Positions 17,255 through 25,310 of a DNA stretch of 39,176 nucleotides are shown piece after piece. The first letter of the stretch is position 1; each line of letters opens with the position of its first letter. The DNA comes from an uncultured Clostridia bacterium (lineage in GTDB: Bacteria > Bacillota > Clostridia > Lachnospirales > Anaerotignaceae). The notes beneath the pieces are model-generated. The model saw nothing but the letters and a program-made list of their open reading frames with translations. It searched no databases and was not told the origin of the DNA. The position numbers and the translations under genes are program-made. The DNA is taken from assembly GCA_910587195.1 (NCBI GenBank), contig CAJUKL010000002.1, positions 19,589 to 58,764 of the forward strand, in the 5' to 3' direction.

Positions 17255-17550
17255 AAGAAATTGTCTTTATAAAAAGGACAAAAGAACGTAAAATATGCAC
17301 AAATGATAAAACAATCTTAAAATAATTACCAAAAATATTTGTTTTATTTTTATAAAAATTATGTATTTTTATTTTATTTTTTAAAAAATGACTTTATTCT
17401 ATAACAAAATGTATTTGAGTTATGGACAGTTAAAATAATGCACGAAAAAAAGAACATTATTCCATAAAATCATATCAAATTCAGCAAAAAAATAAAAACT
17501 ATCTATTTTGCATAAACAATAAATCAAAACATCCTATAAATAAAAACATA
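17255..17550. other. A+T-rich gene-free stretch
   Basis: About 300 bp of very A+T-rich DNA between the oxidoreductase and the ridA promoter. Both strands have many stops and no open frame with a ribosome binding site. Apart from the weak hairpin just after 17254, I see no repeat module or RNA motif. Confidence 0.6.
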
Positions 17551-17579
17551 TTGACGAATGAAAAAAGTATTTATATAAT
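17551..17579 (+). promoter_or_regulatory. Promoter of ridA-ilvA
   Basis: TTGACG, 17-bp spacer, perfect TATAAT. Start site near 17586, a leader of about 47 nt. Confidence 0.85.
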
Positions 17580-17632
17580 AAATGTAGTAATTATTAACAT
17601 GATAAATTTTTAAAGTATTGGAGGAGTTCAAA

Positions 17633-18010
17633 ATGTTTAAAGTAACAAATACAACAAAAGCACCTGCTGCTATCGGCCCTTATTCTCAAGCAATCGAATA
17701 CAATGGCTTTTTATTTGCTTCTGGACAAGTGCCTATTGACCCTGCTGTTGGCGATGTTGTCGCAAAAGATATTGTAGGACAGGCAGAACAAGTAATGAAA
17801 AATGTTGCTGCAATTTTAGAAGAAAATGGAATTGGTTTTGAAAATGTTGTAAAAACAACTTGCTTTTTAGCTGATATGGGCGATTTCCAAACATTTAACG
17901 GTATTTATGAAAAATACTTTGTAGGAAAACCTGCACGCTCTTGCGTTGCTGTGAAAGAATTACCTAAAAAAGTATTATGTGAAGTAGAAATTATTGCAGC
18001 AACAAAATAA
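17633..18010 (+). CDS. ridA: RidA enamine/imine deaminase
   Basis: 125 residues, the usual Rid size. ATG 17633 follows GGAGGAG by 7 nt; an upstream in-frame TTG lies within that ribosome binding site and is rejected. Signature features: APAAIGPYSQAI with the active-site Tyr17, FASGQVPIDP, and ARSCVAV with Arg102, which holds the substrate carboxylate, then CEVEIIA with Glu117. RidA hydrolyses 2-aminoacrylate and 2-aminocrotonate/iminobutyrate, the reactive first products of PLP-dependent serine/threonine dehydratases. The enzyme that makes them is encoded 31 bp downstream in the same transcript. Confidence 0.96.
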   Translation: MFKVTNTTKAPAAIGPYSQAIEYNGFLFASGQVPIDPAVGDVVAKDIVGQAEQVMKNVAAILEENGIGFENVVKTTCFLADMGDFQTFNGIYEKYFVGKPARSCVAVKELPKKVLCEVEIIAATK

Positions 18011-18041
18011 AAAAGAAAAAAAGTGAAGGGGGAAAAAGACA

Positions 18042-19235
18042 ATGGTTACATTAGAAATGATTCAACAAGCACAACAAAATTTAAAAGGTATTGCACGTAT
18101 AACTCCATTGATTTCAGCGCAAAAAATTGGAGAAAATGTATCTATCAAAGCTGAAAATTTACAATTAACAGGTTCTTTTAAGCTGAGAGGTGCATACAAC
18201 AAAATTTCCTCCCTGACACCAGAAGAAAAAGCAAAAGGTGTAATTGCCTGCTCTGCAGGAAATCATGCACAAGGTGTTGCATTATCCGCAACCAAAAATG
18301 GAATTAAATCTACTATTTGTATTCCAGCTGGTGCACCACTTTCTAAAGTAGAAGCAACTAAAGGTTTTGGTGGTGATGTTGTATTAGTACCTGGTGTATA
18401 TGATGACGCCTATGCAAAAGCAGTTGAATTGACAAAAGAACATGGTTATACTTTTGTACATCCTTTTGATGATGAAAAAGTAATTGCCGGACAGGGAACC
18501 ATTGGTCTTGAAATATTAGAACAAGAGCCACACGTTGACGCTGTATTTGTTGCGATTGGTGGCGGTGGTTTGGCAAGTGGTGTTGCTTGTGCTATAAAAT
18601 CCATGAAACCAGATTGTAAAGTATATGGTGTACAGGCAGCAGGTGCGCCTAGTATGTATGATTCTATCAACAAAGGAGAAATCATTGAACTGAAAAGCGT
18701 ATCTACTATTGCAGATGGAATTGCAGTAAAAAAACCTGGCAATTTAACCTTTGAAATGTGCAAAAAATATTTAGATGGTGTTGTCACTGTAACAGAAGAT
18801 GAAATTGCTACCGCAATTTTAACCTTAATGGAAACACAAAAAACAGTTGCAGAAGGTGCCGGTGCAACAAGTGTTGCAGCTGCTATGTTTAACAAAGTAC
18901 CTGAAGTAAAAGGCAAAAATATTGTTTGTGTTATTTCTGGTGGTAATATTGATGTTAGTATTTTGTCCAGAGTGATTACAAAAGGTTTGACCAAAACAGG
19001 TAGAATTACAGAAATACAAACAAAAGTTTTGGATAAACCAGGTCAGTTAATTAACTTATTACAGTTAGTTTCTAATGCAGGCGCAAATATTATTAACATA
19101 GACCATCATAGAGAAGTTAAAAAATCAGACGTGAACTCTTGTATTGTTTCTATGGTTTTGGAAACAAAAAATGTGGAACATTCCAATGAAATCTGCAAAA
19201 CATTACAAGAAAACGGTTATGAAATATTTGAGTAA
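18042..19235 (+). CDS. ilvA: Threonine ammonia-lyase with C-terminal ACT domain
   Basis: 397 residues. A fold-type II PLP domain has Lys47 in TGSFKLRGAYNKI (Schiff base), CSAGNHAQGVALSA, the phosphate-binding GGGGLASG, and SGGN near 300. A single ACT domain follows from about residue 325 (TKVLDKPGQLINLLQLVSNAGANIINIDHHR). This one-ACT, roughly 400-residue form is typical of Firmicutes TdcB/IlvA-type enzymes converting threonine to 2-oxobutanoate and ammonia. It may be catabolic or start isoleucine synthesis; no ilv genes are nearby, so which applies is open. RBS is GAAGGGGGAAA. It forms an operon with ridA. Confidence 0.94.
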   Translation: MVTLEMIQQAQQNLKGIARITPLISAQKIGENVSIKAENLQLTGSFKLRGAYNKISSLTPEEKAKGVIACSAGNHAQGVALSATKNGIKSTICIPAGAPLSKVEATKGFGGDVVLVPGVYDDAYAKAVELTKEHGYTFVHPFDDEKVIAGQGTIGLEILEQEPHVDAVFVAIGGGGLASGVACAIKSMKPDCKVYGVQAAGAPSMYDSINKGEIIELKSVSTIADGIAVKKPGNLTFEMCKKYLDGVVTVTEDEIATAILTLMETQKTVAEGAGATSVAAAMFNKVPEVKGKNIVCVISGGNIDVSILSRVITKGLTKTGRITEIQTKVLDKPGQLINLLQLVSNAGANIINIDHHREVKKSDVNSCIVSMVLETKNVEHSNEICKTLQENGYEIFE

Positions 19236-19243
19236 TGATAAAA

Positions 19244-19318
19244 AGAGAGTAGATTGTTCTACTCTCTCAGTCTGTCAAAGAACCCACTTTTTACTATTGA
19301 AAAGTGGGTTCTTTTTGA
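19244..19318 (+). terminator. Two hairpins ending ridA-ilvA
   Basis: First hairpin AGAGAGTAGA/TCTACTCTCT (19244-19253 with 19258-19267) lacks a T run. The second is a perfect 15-bp stem (19277-19291 with 19300-19314) followed by TT. The second overlaps the 3' end of the transposase remnant and may come from the insertion sequence. Confidence 0.75.
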
Positions 19319-19908
19319 CTAAAAAGGAAATAAAACAGAAAAATAATAAAATGATAAGGAGATTTTGCTCTCCATACTGCTAGTTTTTTTAAATTCATTG
19401 CAGCATATTTAAGCCTCACCCATTTACTTACTTGAGCCAGACCTCTATATAATGTATCTCTCATACCATATTTTTCCTTTGCGTCAGCAAATACTCTCTC
19501 TATTGTTTGACTTCTTAGACTATAACTTCCTTTCCCCATTGGAGAGTACCTGATATCTTCTGCTTTTTCTATATATTCATTCCAAATATGTATGCTTACT
19601 GTTTTCTGATTGTTTTTACTATTTGTACATTTTTGTTTACTTGTACAATGTTCGCATTGATATCCTTTACTCTTATATTCTCTATATCCCTCTCTATTTG
19701 TTGTAGCATAAGAAAGTATTTTGTTTTCTGGACATATATCATAATACTCGTCATAAACATAGTCATACTTTTTATAATTCCCCTTTGCTGTCATGGGTCT
19801 TTTATATGGCATAGAGGCAATTCTTCCACTATCGAATATTTGTTTACATATTCCTGGTATTTTATATCCTGCATCTGCTGTTACAATTTCTATTTCTGGA
19901 TACCAAGT
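19294..19908 (-). pseudogene. IS1182-family transposase remnant
   Basis: Only the C-terminal third of a DDE transposase remains. In frame from 19908: YPEIEIVTADAGYKIPGIC (one DDE aspartate), SMPYKRPMTAKGNY, a Cys-rich knuckle (QCEHCTSKQKC), and the IS1182-type SQTIERVFADAKEKYGMRDTLYRGLAQVSKWVRLKYAAMNLKKLA containing the catalytic Glu. Upstream of 19908 the frame hits a stop, and no N-terminal half is recognisable. A 13-bp direct repeat ATAGAAATTGTAA flanks the break (about 19881-19922), suggesting slippage or deletion. No intact terminal inverted repeats were found. It is not functional. Confidence 0.8.
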
Positions 19909-20024
19909 TTACAATTTCTATAACATCTCTTTGAGTTTCTGCTTTCCTTAACATTTTCATCACCTATATCTATTATATCAAAAAAAATAAGTTTTTCTTC
20001 TGTTTTCTTTTTATTTTATACTTT

Positions 20025-20258
20025 TTATAACATAGACTTTCCTTTTTCCGTTAATTCTTTTACAACATAATCTTCTCCACAGCACATATCTATTTCAAAT
20101 GCAATTAGAAACCCATTTTCCTCCATTTCTGTAATAAAATCATAGACTTGTTGACTGGAAAAAGCAGTTTCTTTTGCAAGCATAGCAGTATCTGGTTCTT
20201 CTCCTTGCTTTAGAAATTTATAAACTGCTTTGATAATTTCAATATATTCTTTTTTCAT
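20025..20258 (-). CDS. Small putative winged-helix protein
   Basis: 77 residues preceded by a very strong ribosome binding site (GAGGAGGAA, 6 nt before ATG), so it is very likely real. The sequence reads like a compact winged helix: helix 1 YIEIIKAVYKFLKQG, helix 2 TAMLAKETAFS, recognition helix SSQQVYDFITEMEENGFL, then a strand pair ending VVKELTEKGKSML. Residues CC near 57-58 are a possible metal or redox site. It could be a DNA-binding regulator or only a structural homologue; I do not recognise a named family. It may be co-transcribed with the zinc-ribbon gene upstream, although a hairpin lies between. Confidence 0.65.
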   Translation of the reverse strand: MKKEYIEIIKAVYKFLKQGEEPDTAMLAKETAFSSQQVYDFITEMEENGFLIAFEIDMCCGEDYVVKELTEKGKSML

Positions 20259-20287
20259 TTTTTATTCCTCCTCTATTTTTTAAAGCA

Positions 20288-20347
20288 TAAAAAATTAGAC
20301 TGCCAGATATACTTCCCTTTTATAAAAAAGATTTTTTGACAGTCTAA
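20288..20347 (-). terminator. Possible minus-strand terminator between the two small genes
   Basis: TTAGACTG (20295-20302) pairs with CAGTCTAA (20340-20347) across a long loop of about 37 nt. On the minus strand it is followed by TTTTTT. The long loop makes it a weak or regulated terminator. Confidence 0.45.
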
Positions 20348-20375
20348 AAATTTCTAAAATAAAAAAGTTTTGATT

Positions 20376-20726
20376 TTAAAGAAGGAATATTGCTAAAAGA
20401 ATAGCAATAATAATAACAACGATTACTACAATAAGTACAGAACTTATTCCTTTTTTGGCTGGTTTTGACGTTCTTGGGATATATTCATAGTCATCATCAT
20501 CATGTCTTCTTTTGGTAGGTTGTGGGGTATTTTTTACAGGAGTTTGTTTTTTGTAATTTTCTGCTTTAACGCCTGCTTTTTGGTATTCACCGATTGTTTT
20601 ATCAATTTCGTTTAATAAATTTACATCATCACTCATTTTTTTATCCATTAATTCGCCACAACTGGGACAAAAAATTTTTTCCTCATCTTCCACTTTATGA
20701 CCACAATGGGGGCATCTTTTTGCCAT
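20376..20726 (-). CDS. Zinc-ribbon protein with C-terminal membrane anchor
   Basis: 116 residues. An N-terminal zinc ribbon CPHCGHKVEDEEKIFCPSCG (residues 5-24) has four cysteines. A charged linker follows, with an Asp-rich patch (RRHDDDDYEYIP, about 74-85). A single hydrophobic helix ends the protein (VLIVVIVVIIIAILLAIFLL, 97-116). With no signal peptide this is a tail-anchored topology, zinc ribbon in the cytosol. Proteins with this build are common in clostridia and mostly uncharacterised. RBS AAAGGAGAG and its own promoter support it as a gene. Confidence 0.85.
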   Translation of the reverse strand: MAKRCPHCGHKVEDEEKIFCPSCGELMDKKMSDDVNLLNEIDKTIGEYQKAGVKAENYKKQTPVKNTPQPTKRRHDDDDYEYIPRTSKPAKKGISSVLIVVIVVIIIAILLAIFLL

Positions 20727-20778
20727 AGCATAACTCTCCTTTGAAAAATCAATAATATAATAATAACTTGATTTTATT

Positions 20779-20807
20779 ATTGTAACATAAGTTATTTGAA
20801 TTGTCTA
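20779..20807 (-). promoter_or_regulatory. Promoter of the zinc-ribbon gene
   Basis: Minus strand TAGACA, 17-bp spacer, TACAAT, with an extended -10 TGT. Start near 20772. Confidence 0.65.
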
Positions 20808-20847
20808 AATAATTTTTGGATAACTTAAAAATATTTTCAAAATCATA

Positions 20848-20876
20848 TTGACAAGTATTTAAAATGCAGATACAAT
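20848..20876 (+). promoter_or_regulatory. Promoter of the pheS T-box transcript
   Basis: Perfect TTGACA, 17-bp spacer, TACAAT. Start near 20883, about 300 nt upstream of pheS. Confidence 0.88.
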
Positions 20877-20882
20877 ATTTCC

Positions 20883-21142
20883 TGAATATAATAAAAGCAA
20901 AGAAAGTGAAAAGTAGACAGTTACATTGCCGCAGAGAGAAAATGTCATCGGCTGAAAGCATTTTTGGTAAAATGAATTGTTGAAGTTCCCACTGGAGCTG
21001 ATTTTTTGAACCTTTAACAAAGTAGGAAAATCCGTTTGCTGTGCGTTATACAGTATAAAGTGCCTGTATTTTTTTGATATAGGAATTTGGGTGGTACCGC
21101 GAATCATTATCTTCGTCCCTTTGTGGGAGGAAGATTTTTTTT
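20883..21142 (+). ncRNA. Phenylalanine-responsive T-box leader
   Basis: The conserved T-box sequence TGGGTGGTACCGCGAA is at 21088-21103. It is followed by the terminator stem CTTCGTCCC/GGGAGGAAG (21111-21133) and a T8 run. Stem I shows the AGAGAG motif (about 20934) and the apical GGCTGAAAG (about 20950). On the 3' side of its internal loop, GAAG-TTC-CCACTGGAGC places specifier codon UUC (20996-20998), which is phenylalanine. Uncharged tRNA-Phe should stabilise the antiterminator and switch on pheS, and pheT if transcription passes the repeats between them. Confidence 0.93.
21111..21142 (+). terminator. Regulated terminator of the T-box
   Basis: 9-bp stem with one G-G mismatch, loop TTTGT, followed by eight T residues. 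The 5' arm is shared with the antiterminator that contains the T-box sequence. Confidence 0.88.
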
Positions 21143-21189
21143 ATTTTTGAAAAACATGAATAGCGTTCTTGAAAGGAGTATCATAAAAT

Positions 21190-22209
21190 ATGAAACAAAA
21201 ATTAAAAGAAATTCATGACAGAGCCATAGCAACATTAAAAGAAATTGGTCAAATGAAAGACCTTGAAGAAACAAAAGTAAAACTGTTAGGAAAAAAGGGA
21301 GAATTAACAGCGGTACTTAAAGAAATGGGCAAACTTTCCAAAGAAGAAAGACCAGTAATTGGACAATTAGCAAATGAAGTTAGACAGGATATTGAGCAAA
21401 AACTGGAGGAAGCAAAAAAACGTCTTTTGGCAGCAGAACAAGAATTAAAATTAAAAGCAGAAACTATTGATGTAACAATGCCTGGCAAAAAATGTGCTTG
21501 CGGACACAAGCATCCTATGAGTATTGTAATTGATGAAATTTCTAATATTTTTATTGGCATGGGTTATGAAATTGCAGAAGGTCCAGATGTAGAAAAAGAT
21601 TATTATAATTTTGAAGCATTAAACATACCAAAAGACCATCCAGCAAAAGATGAGCAAGATACTTTTTATATTAACGGTGACATATTATTAAGAACACAGA
21701 CATCATCTGTACAAGTTAGAACAATGGAAAAAGGAAAATTGCCTATTAGAGCAATTAGTCCAGGTACAGTATATCGTTCTGATGAAGTAGATGCAACCCA
21801 TTCTCCTGTATTTCATCAATTAGAAGGGCTTGTAGTAGACAAAGGAATTACAATGGGAGATTTAAAAGGTGCATTGGCAGTTTTTGCAAAAGAATTATTT
21901 GGAGAAGATGTAAAAGTACGTTTTAGACCACATCATTTTCCATTTACAGAGCCAAGTGCAGAAATGGATGTAAGTTGTTTTGCTTGTGGTGGAAAAGGTT
22001 GTCGTGTTTGCAAGGGAGAAGGATATATTGAACTTTTAGGCTGTGGTATGGTACATCCTAAAGTATTAAAGATGTCTGGCATTGACCCAGAAGAATACAG
22101 TGGCTTTGCATTTGGCATGGGATTAGAAAGAGTTGCAATGCAAAGATATGGCATTACAGATTTAAGATTGTTATTTGAAAACGACATGAAATTTTTAAAA
22201 CAATTTTAA
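21190..22209 (+). CDS. pheS: Phenylalanyl-tRNA synthetase alpha subunit
   Basis: 339 residues, the bacterial PheS length. An N-terminal coiled-coil tRNA-binding arm (1 to about 90) precedes the class II catalytic domain. Motif 1 region is HPMSIVIDEISNIFIGMGYEIAEGPDVE, motif 2 is FRPHHFPFTEPSAEMDVSC, and motif 3 is GFAFGMGLERVAMQRYGI. The cysteine-rich loop CFACGGKGCRVCKGEG is usual in Firmicutes. The extra CACGH near residue 99, just before motif 1, is less common. It charges tRNA-Phe as an alpha2beta2 tetramer with PheT. The gene is under the T-box; pheT, normally adjacent, lies 438 bp away. Confidence 0.97.
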   Translation: MKQKLKEIHDRAIATLKEIGQMKDLEETKVKLLGKKGELTAVLKEMGKLSKEERPVIGQLANEVRQDIEQKLEEAKKRLLAAEQELKLKAETIDVTMPGKKCACGHKHPMSIVIDEISNIFIGMGYEIAEGPDVEKDYYNFEALNIPKDHPAKDEQDTFYINGDILLRTQTSSVQVRTMEKGKLPIRAISPGTVYRSDEVDATHSPVFHQLEGLVVDKGITMGDLKGALAVFAKELFGEDVKVRFRPHHFPFTEPSAEMDVSCFACGGKGCRVCKGEGYIELLGCGMVHPKVLKMSGIDPEEYSGFAFGMGLERVAMQRYGITDLRLLFENDMKFLKQF

Positions 22210-22389
22210 CTACCTTTCTTGAAAGAAAGGTAGCAAAGAACTTTTGTGCAAAACTTCGTTTTGCTGCTGTGCTTTGGAGTTGAATGGTTGCTTTAGTAGA
22301 ACGATAACGGAGCGCCATTCGTTAAATTTTTTGTTCTATTGCGTGTACAGAAAATAAAGTTTTTGGTCAAGCTTTTTTCAAAAAGCTTG
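22210..22389. repeat. Structured intergenic repeat, copy 3
   Basis: It begins right after the pheS stop. Hairpin A is CTACCTTTCT-TGAA-AGAAAGGTAG (22210-22233). Then come AGCAAAGAACTTTTG, hairpin B as GCAAAAC-TTC-GTTTTGC, the linker with TTGGAGTTGAATGGTT and CCATTCGTTAAA, ATAAAGTTTTTGGT, and hairpin D CAAGCTTTTTTCAAAAAGCTTG. Arms of A and B differ from copies 1 and 2 by paired changes that keep the stems. Confidence 0.88.
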
Positions 22390-22396
22390 TAAGAGT

Positions 22397-22423
22397 TTGG
22401 GAACAAAGTTCCCAAGGTTTTTT
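22397..22423 (+). terminator. Terminator-like hairpin between pheS and pheT
   Basis: Stem TTGGGAAC/GTTCCCAA (22397-22404 with 22408-22415, loop AAA), then GG and T6. In isolation this should reduce read-through from pheS into pheT. Confidence 0.7.
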
Positions 22424-22622
22424 ACGCTTGCAAGCGTGTTTTTGAAGGGGGAAAACGTCCGAAGGACGTTTGGGAGAAACTAACATTTCGCTGCTGCACG
22501 TTGGGCTTGAATGGCTATTGCAGATGAACGACAACAAAGCATCATTAGTTAAAAAATTGGTTCTATTCTGTATGCGGAAGATAAAGTTTTTTGTCAAACT
22601 TTTTTTCAAAAAAGTTTGCAAG
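22424..22622. repeat. Structured intergenic repeat, copy 4 (variant)
   Basis: It starts with palindrome ACGCTTG/CAAGCGT (22424-22437) and GTTTTTGAAGGGG, as in copy 6. Then comes hairpin AAACGTCC-GAA-GGACGTTT (22453-22471). The core follows without hairpin A: TTTCGCTGCTGCACGTTGG, GAATGGCTATTGCAGATGAACGACAACAAAGC, ATAAAGTTTTTTGT, and hairpin D as CAAACTTTTTT/AAAAAAGTTTG. The G-to-A change in one D arm is matched by C-to-T in the other. It ends about 12 bp before the pheT ribosome binding site. Confidence 0.85.
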
Positions 22623-22647
22623 GTTTTAAGAAAAGGAGAGAATTAAT

Positions 22648-25047
22648 ATGGATATACCAATGTCATGGTTAAAAGAATATACTGATGTAAAAACAGACAT
22701 CAAACAATTTATAGAAGATATTACCTTAACAGGCTCAAAAGTGGAAGGTTATACCACAATGGGCGGTGAAATTGAAAATGTAGTAACAGGACAAATTAAA
22801 AAAATAGAAAAACATCCAGATGCTGATAAATTAGTAATTACAACAGTAGATATCGGAAAAAGTGAAAATTTAACGATTGTAACAGGTGCGACCAATTTAA
22901 AAGAAGGAGATTATGTGCCTGTTGCTTTAGATGGTTCTAAATTAGCGAATGGTGTTGAAATTCATTCTGGTGCTTTAAGAGGGGTTACATCAGAAGGTAT
23001 GCTTTGTTCGATACAAGAACTGGGATTTGATTTACATGATTTTCCAGAGGCTTGTGAAAATGGTATTTATGTTTTTCCAGAAGCTGTGGAATTAGGAAAA
23101 AATGTTGTAGATGTTTTGGATTTAAAAGATGATGTAGTAGAATTTGAAATTACATCAAATAGACCAGATTGCTTTAGTATGCTTGGAATTGCAAGAGAAG
23201 CAGCTGCAACTTATAAAATTCCGTTTCGTTATCCAGAAATCATAGTACAAGAAAAAGCAGGGGAAAATGCTGCGGATTATGTTTCTGTAGAGATTAAAAA
23301 TCCGGAACTTTGTCCAAGATATGCGGCAAGAGTGGTAAAAAATGTAAAAATCAAGCCTTCTCCAAGATGGATGAGAAAAAAACTGCGTGCAGCAGGGGTT
23401 CGTCCTATCAATAATATTGTAGATATTACAAACTATGTTATGATTGAAATGGGGCAGCCAATGCACGCCTTTGATATTGATTGCATTGCAGAAAGAAAAA
23501 TTATTGTAAGAAATGCCAAAGAGGGCGAACAAATTACAACTTTAGATGGCACTGTGCGGAATTTAGATAGTTCTATGCTTGTTATTTCTGACCCTCAAAA
23601 GGCTGTTGCTGTTGCAGGAGTTATGGGTGGTGAAAATTCTAAAATTAGTGAAAATGCAGAAGCAATTTTATTTGAATCTGCTACATTTCATGGCTCTAAT
23701 ATTAGAGTGACTGCAAAAAAATTAGGCTTAAGAACAGATGCTTCTAGTAAATATGAAAAAGGTCTTGACCCTAATATGGCATGGGATGCTGTAAATAGGG
23801 CAGCACAATTAGTGGAAATACTTGGCGCTGGTGAAGTGGTAAAAGGGGTTGTAGATTGTTATCCCAATAAAAGAGAAAGTTGGACACTTTCCTATTCTCC
23901 AGAAAAAATTAATAAATTGCTTGGTACTCATGTGTCAGAGGATGAAATGCAGGCAATTTTTGAACAAATTGAGTTAAAAGTAGATAGGCAAAACCATACT
24001 GTAACTATTCCAACTTTCCGTCCAGACTTAGAAGCACAAGCTGATTTAGCAGAAGAAATTGCAAGATTTTATGGATATGATAAAATTGAACCAACTTTGG
24101 CAGTAGGTACACCAACAGTAGGTAAAAGAACAAAAAGTCAAACCATTACAGAAATGGTAAAACAAAATATGATAGCAAGCGGGCTTTGTGAAGCAATGAC
24201 ATTTAGTTTTGAAAGTCCAAAAGTTTTTGATAAGCTAAATATTGCAGCAGATAGTGATTTAAGAAAAACGGTTACAATTTCAAATCCTTTGGGAGAAGAT
24301 TATAGCATTATGAGAACCACAACCTTGAATGGTATGCTGACCTCTCTTGCTACAAACTACAATAGAAGAAATGATTTTGCAGGATTGTTTGAAATTGGAA
24401 AGGTATATCTTCCAAAAGCAGTACCTGTTACAGAATTGCCAGATGAAATTGCTACCCTGACTATCGGTATGTATGGGGATATTGATTTTTATGATATAAA
24501 AGGAATTGTAGAAAAATTATTTGATGTGCTTGGTATTGGCAAAAAGGTAGAGTATGTAACAGAAAAGGCTATTGCATGGATGCACCCAGGAAGAACAGCT
24601 TCTATTGCTATGCAAGGAAAGCAATTTGGTTATTTGGGAGAACTACACCCACAAGTAGCGTCAAATTATGGAATTGGTACAAAAGTCTATCTTGCTGTTA
24701 TCCATATGCCAGAATTAATTGCGTTTGCTGATTTAATAAAAGCATATCAGCCACTACCAAAATTCCCTGCTATCAAAAGAGATATTGCAATGGTAGTAGC
24801 AGAAAATGTTACAGTAAAAGAAATTGAAAAAGTTATCAAACAACATGCAGGACAATATTTAGAAAGCATAGAACTGTTTGATGTATATCAAGGAAAACAA
24901 ATTGGAAAAGGTTTAAAATCTGTAGCATATTCTATTACTTTTAGAGCAGTAGATAAAACATTAGTTGACCAAGATGTGACAGAAGCAATGAAAGAAATTG
25001 TGGATAATTTAGCAACACAACTTCAGGCACAGTTGAGAGATAAATAA
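22648..25047 (+). CDS. pheT: Phenylalanyl-tRNA synthetase beta subunit
   Basis: 799 residues, full length. Domains in order: N-terminal B1; an EMAP/OB-type tRNA-binding domain (about 40-150, KIEKHPDADKLVITTVDIG); the B3/B4 editing domain (about 210-390, GVRPINNIVDITNYVMIEMGQPMHAFD); B5 (about 405-475); the catalytic-like domain (about 490-680); and the FDX-ACB anticodon-binding domain (about 705-799, PLPKFPAIKRDIAMVV ... VDQDVTEAM). RBS AAAAGGAGAG gives strong independent initiation. Separation from pheS by two repeats is unusual. No other good promoter is visible between them, so expression probably relies on read-through from the T-box transcript. Confidence 0.97.
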   Translation: MDIPMSWLKEYTDVKTDIKQFIEDITLTGSKVEGYTTMGGEIENVVTGQIKKIEKHPDADKLVITTVDIGKSENLTIVTGATNLKEGDYVPVALDGSKLANGVEIHSGALRGVTSEGMLCSIQELGFDLHDFPEACENGIYVFPEAVELGKNVVDVLDLKDDVVEFEITSNRPDCFSMLGIAREAAATYKIPFRYPEIIVQEKAGENAADYVSVEIKNPELCPRYAARVVKNVKIKPSPRWMRKKLRAAGVRPINNIVDITNYVMIEMGQPMHAFDIDCIAERKIIVRNAKEGEQITTLDGTVRNLDSSMLVISDPQKAVAVAGVMGGENSKISENAEAILFESATFHGSNIRVTAKKLGLRTDASSKYEKGLDPNMAWDAVNRAAQLVEILGAGEVVKGVVDCYPNKRESWTLSYSPEKINKLLGTHVSEDEMQAIFEQIELKVDRQNHTVTIPTFRPDLEAQADLAEEIARFYGYDKIEPTLAVGTPTVGKRTKSQTITEMVKQNMIASGLCEAMTFSFESPKVFDKLNIAADSDLRKTVTISNPLGEDYSIMRTTTLNGMLTSLATNYNRRNDFAGLFEIGKVYLPKAVPVTELPDEIATLTIGMYGDIDFYDIKGIVEKLFDVLGIGKKVEYVTEKAIAWMHPGRTASIAMQGKQFGYLGELHPQVASNYGIGTKVYLAVIHMPELIAFADLIKAYQPLPKFPAIKRDIAMVVAENVTVKEIEKVIKQHAGQYLESIELFDVYQGKQIGKGLKSVAYSITFRAVDKTLVDQDVTEAMKEIVDNLATQLQAQLRDK

Positions 25048-25068
25048 AGTTAAAGCCTTGAGATTTTT

Positions 25069-25125
25069 GTTTCCATTTCATTCTGGTCGTTGCTGGGCGA
25101 ACGTCCACCGAAACGAAATGTAAAC
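25069..25125. repeat. Imperfect hairpin after pheT
   Basis: Arms GTTTCCATTTC (25069-25079) and GAAATGTAAAC (25115-25125) pair with one mismatch across a 35-nt loop containing GGTCGTTGCTGGGCGAACGTCC. It may be another, diverged module of the intergenic repeat family; only one copy is seen here. Confidence 0.45.
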
Positions 25126-25179
25126 AAATTCATTTCCTTAAAAATATTAATTTTATAAAGAAAAACGCTAGTTTTTCTA

Positions 25180-25302
25180 ATAAAGTTTTTGGTCAAGCTT
25201 TTTTCAAAAAGCTTGTAGGAGTTTGAGGGTGCAAAACGTCCGGTGAACGTTTGTTCTGCACCGACCGGAACAAAGCGTAGACCAAAGTCCTCAAGATTTT
25301 TT
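25180..25302. repeat. Structured intergenic repeat, copy 5 (3' modules)
   Basis: It contains ATAAAGTTTTTGGT, hairpin D (CAAGCTTTTTTCAAAAAGCTTG), then GAGTTTGAGG. Module F follows: GGTGCAAAACGT ... ACGTTTGTTCTGCACC, then GACCGGAACAAAGCGTAGACC, shared with copy 6. The outer TTTGAGG pairs with CCTCAAG, and ATTTTTT follows, so the element could also act as a branched terminator for pheT. The 5' modules A-C are absent. Confidence 0.82.
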
Positions 25303-25310
25303 AACAAGCT

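Noticed and set aside
19588..19923. Hydrophobic plus-strand frame opposite the transposase remnant
   Set aside because: It is antisense to the recognisable IS1182-type sequence and has no start signals.
22367..22621. Minus-strand open frame between pheS and pheT
   Set aside because: It lies wholly within repeat copies 3 and 4, has no ribosome binding site, and resembles the similar false frame over repeat copy 5 (25050-25331).
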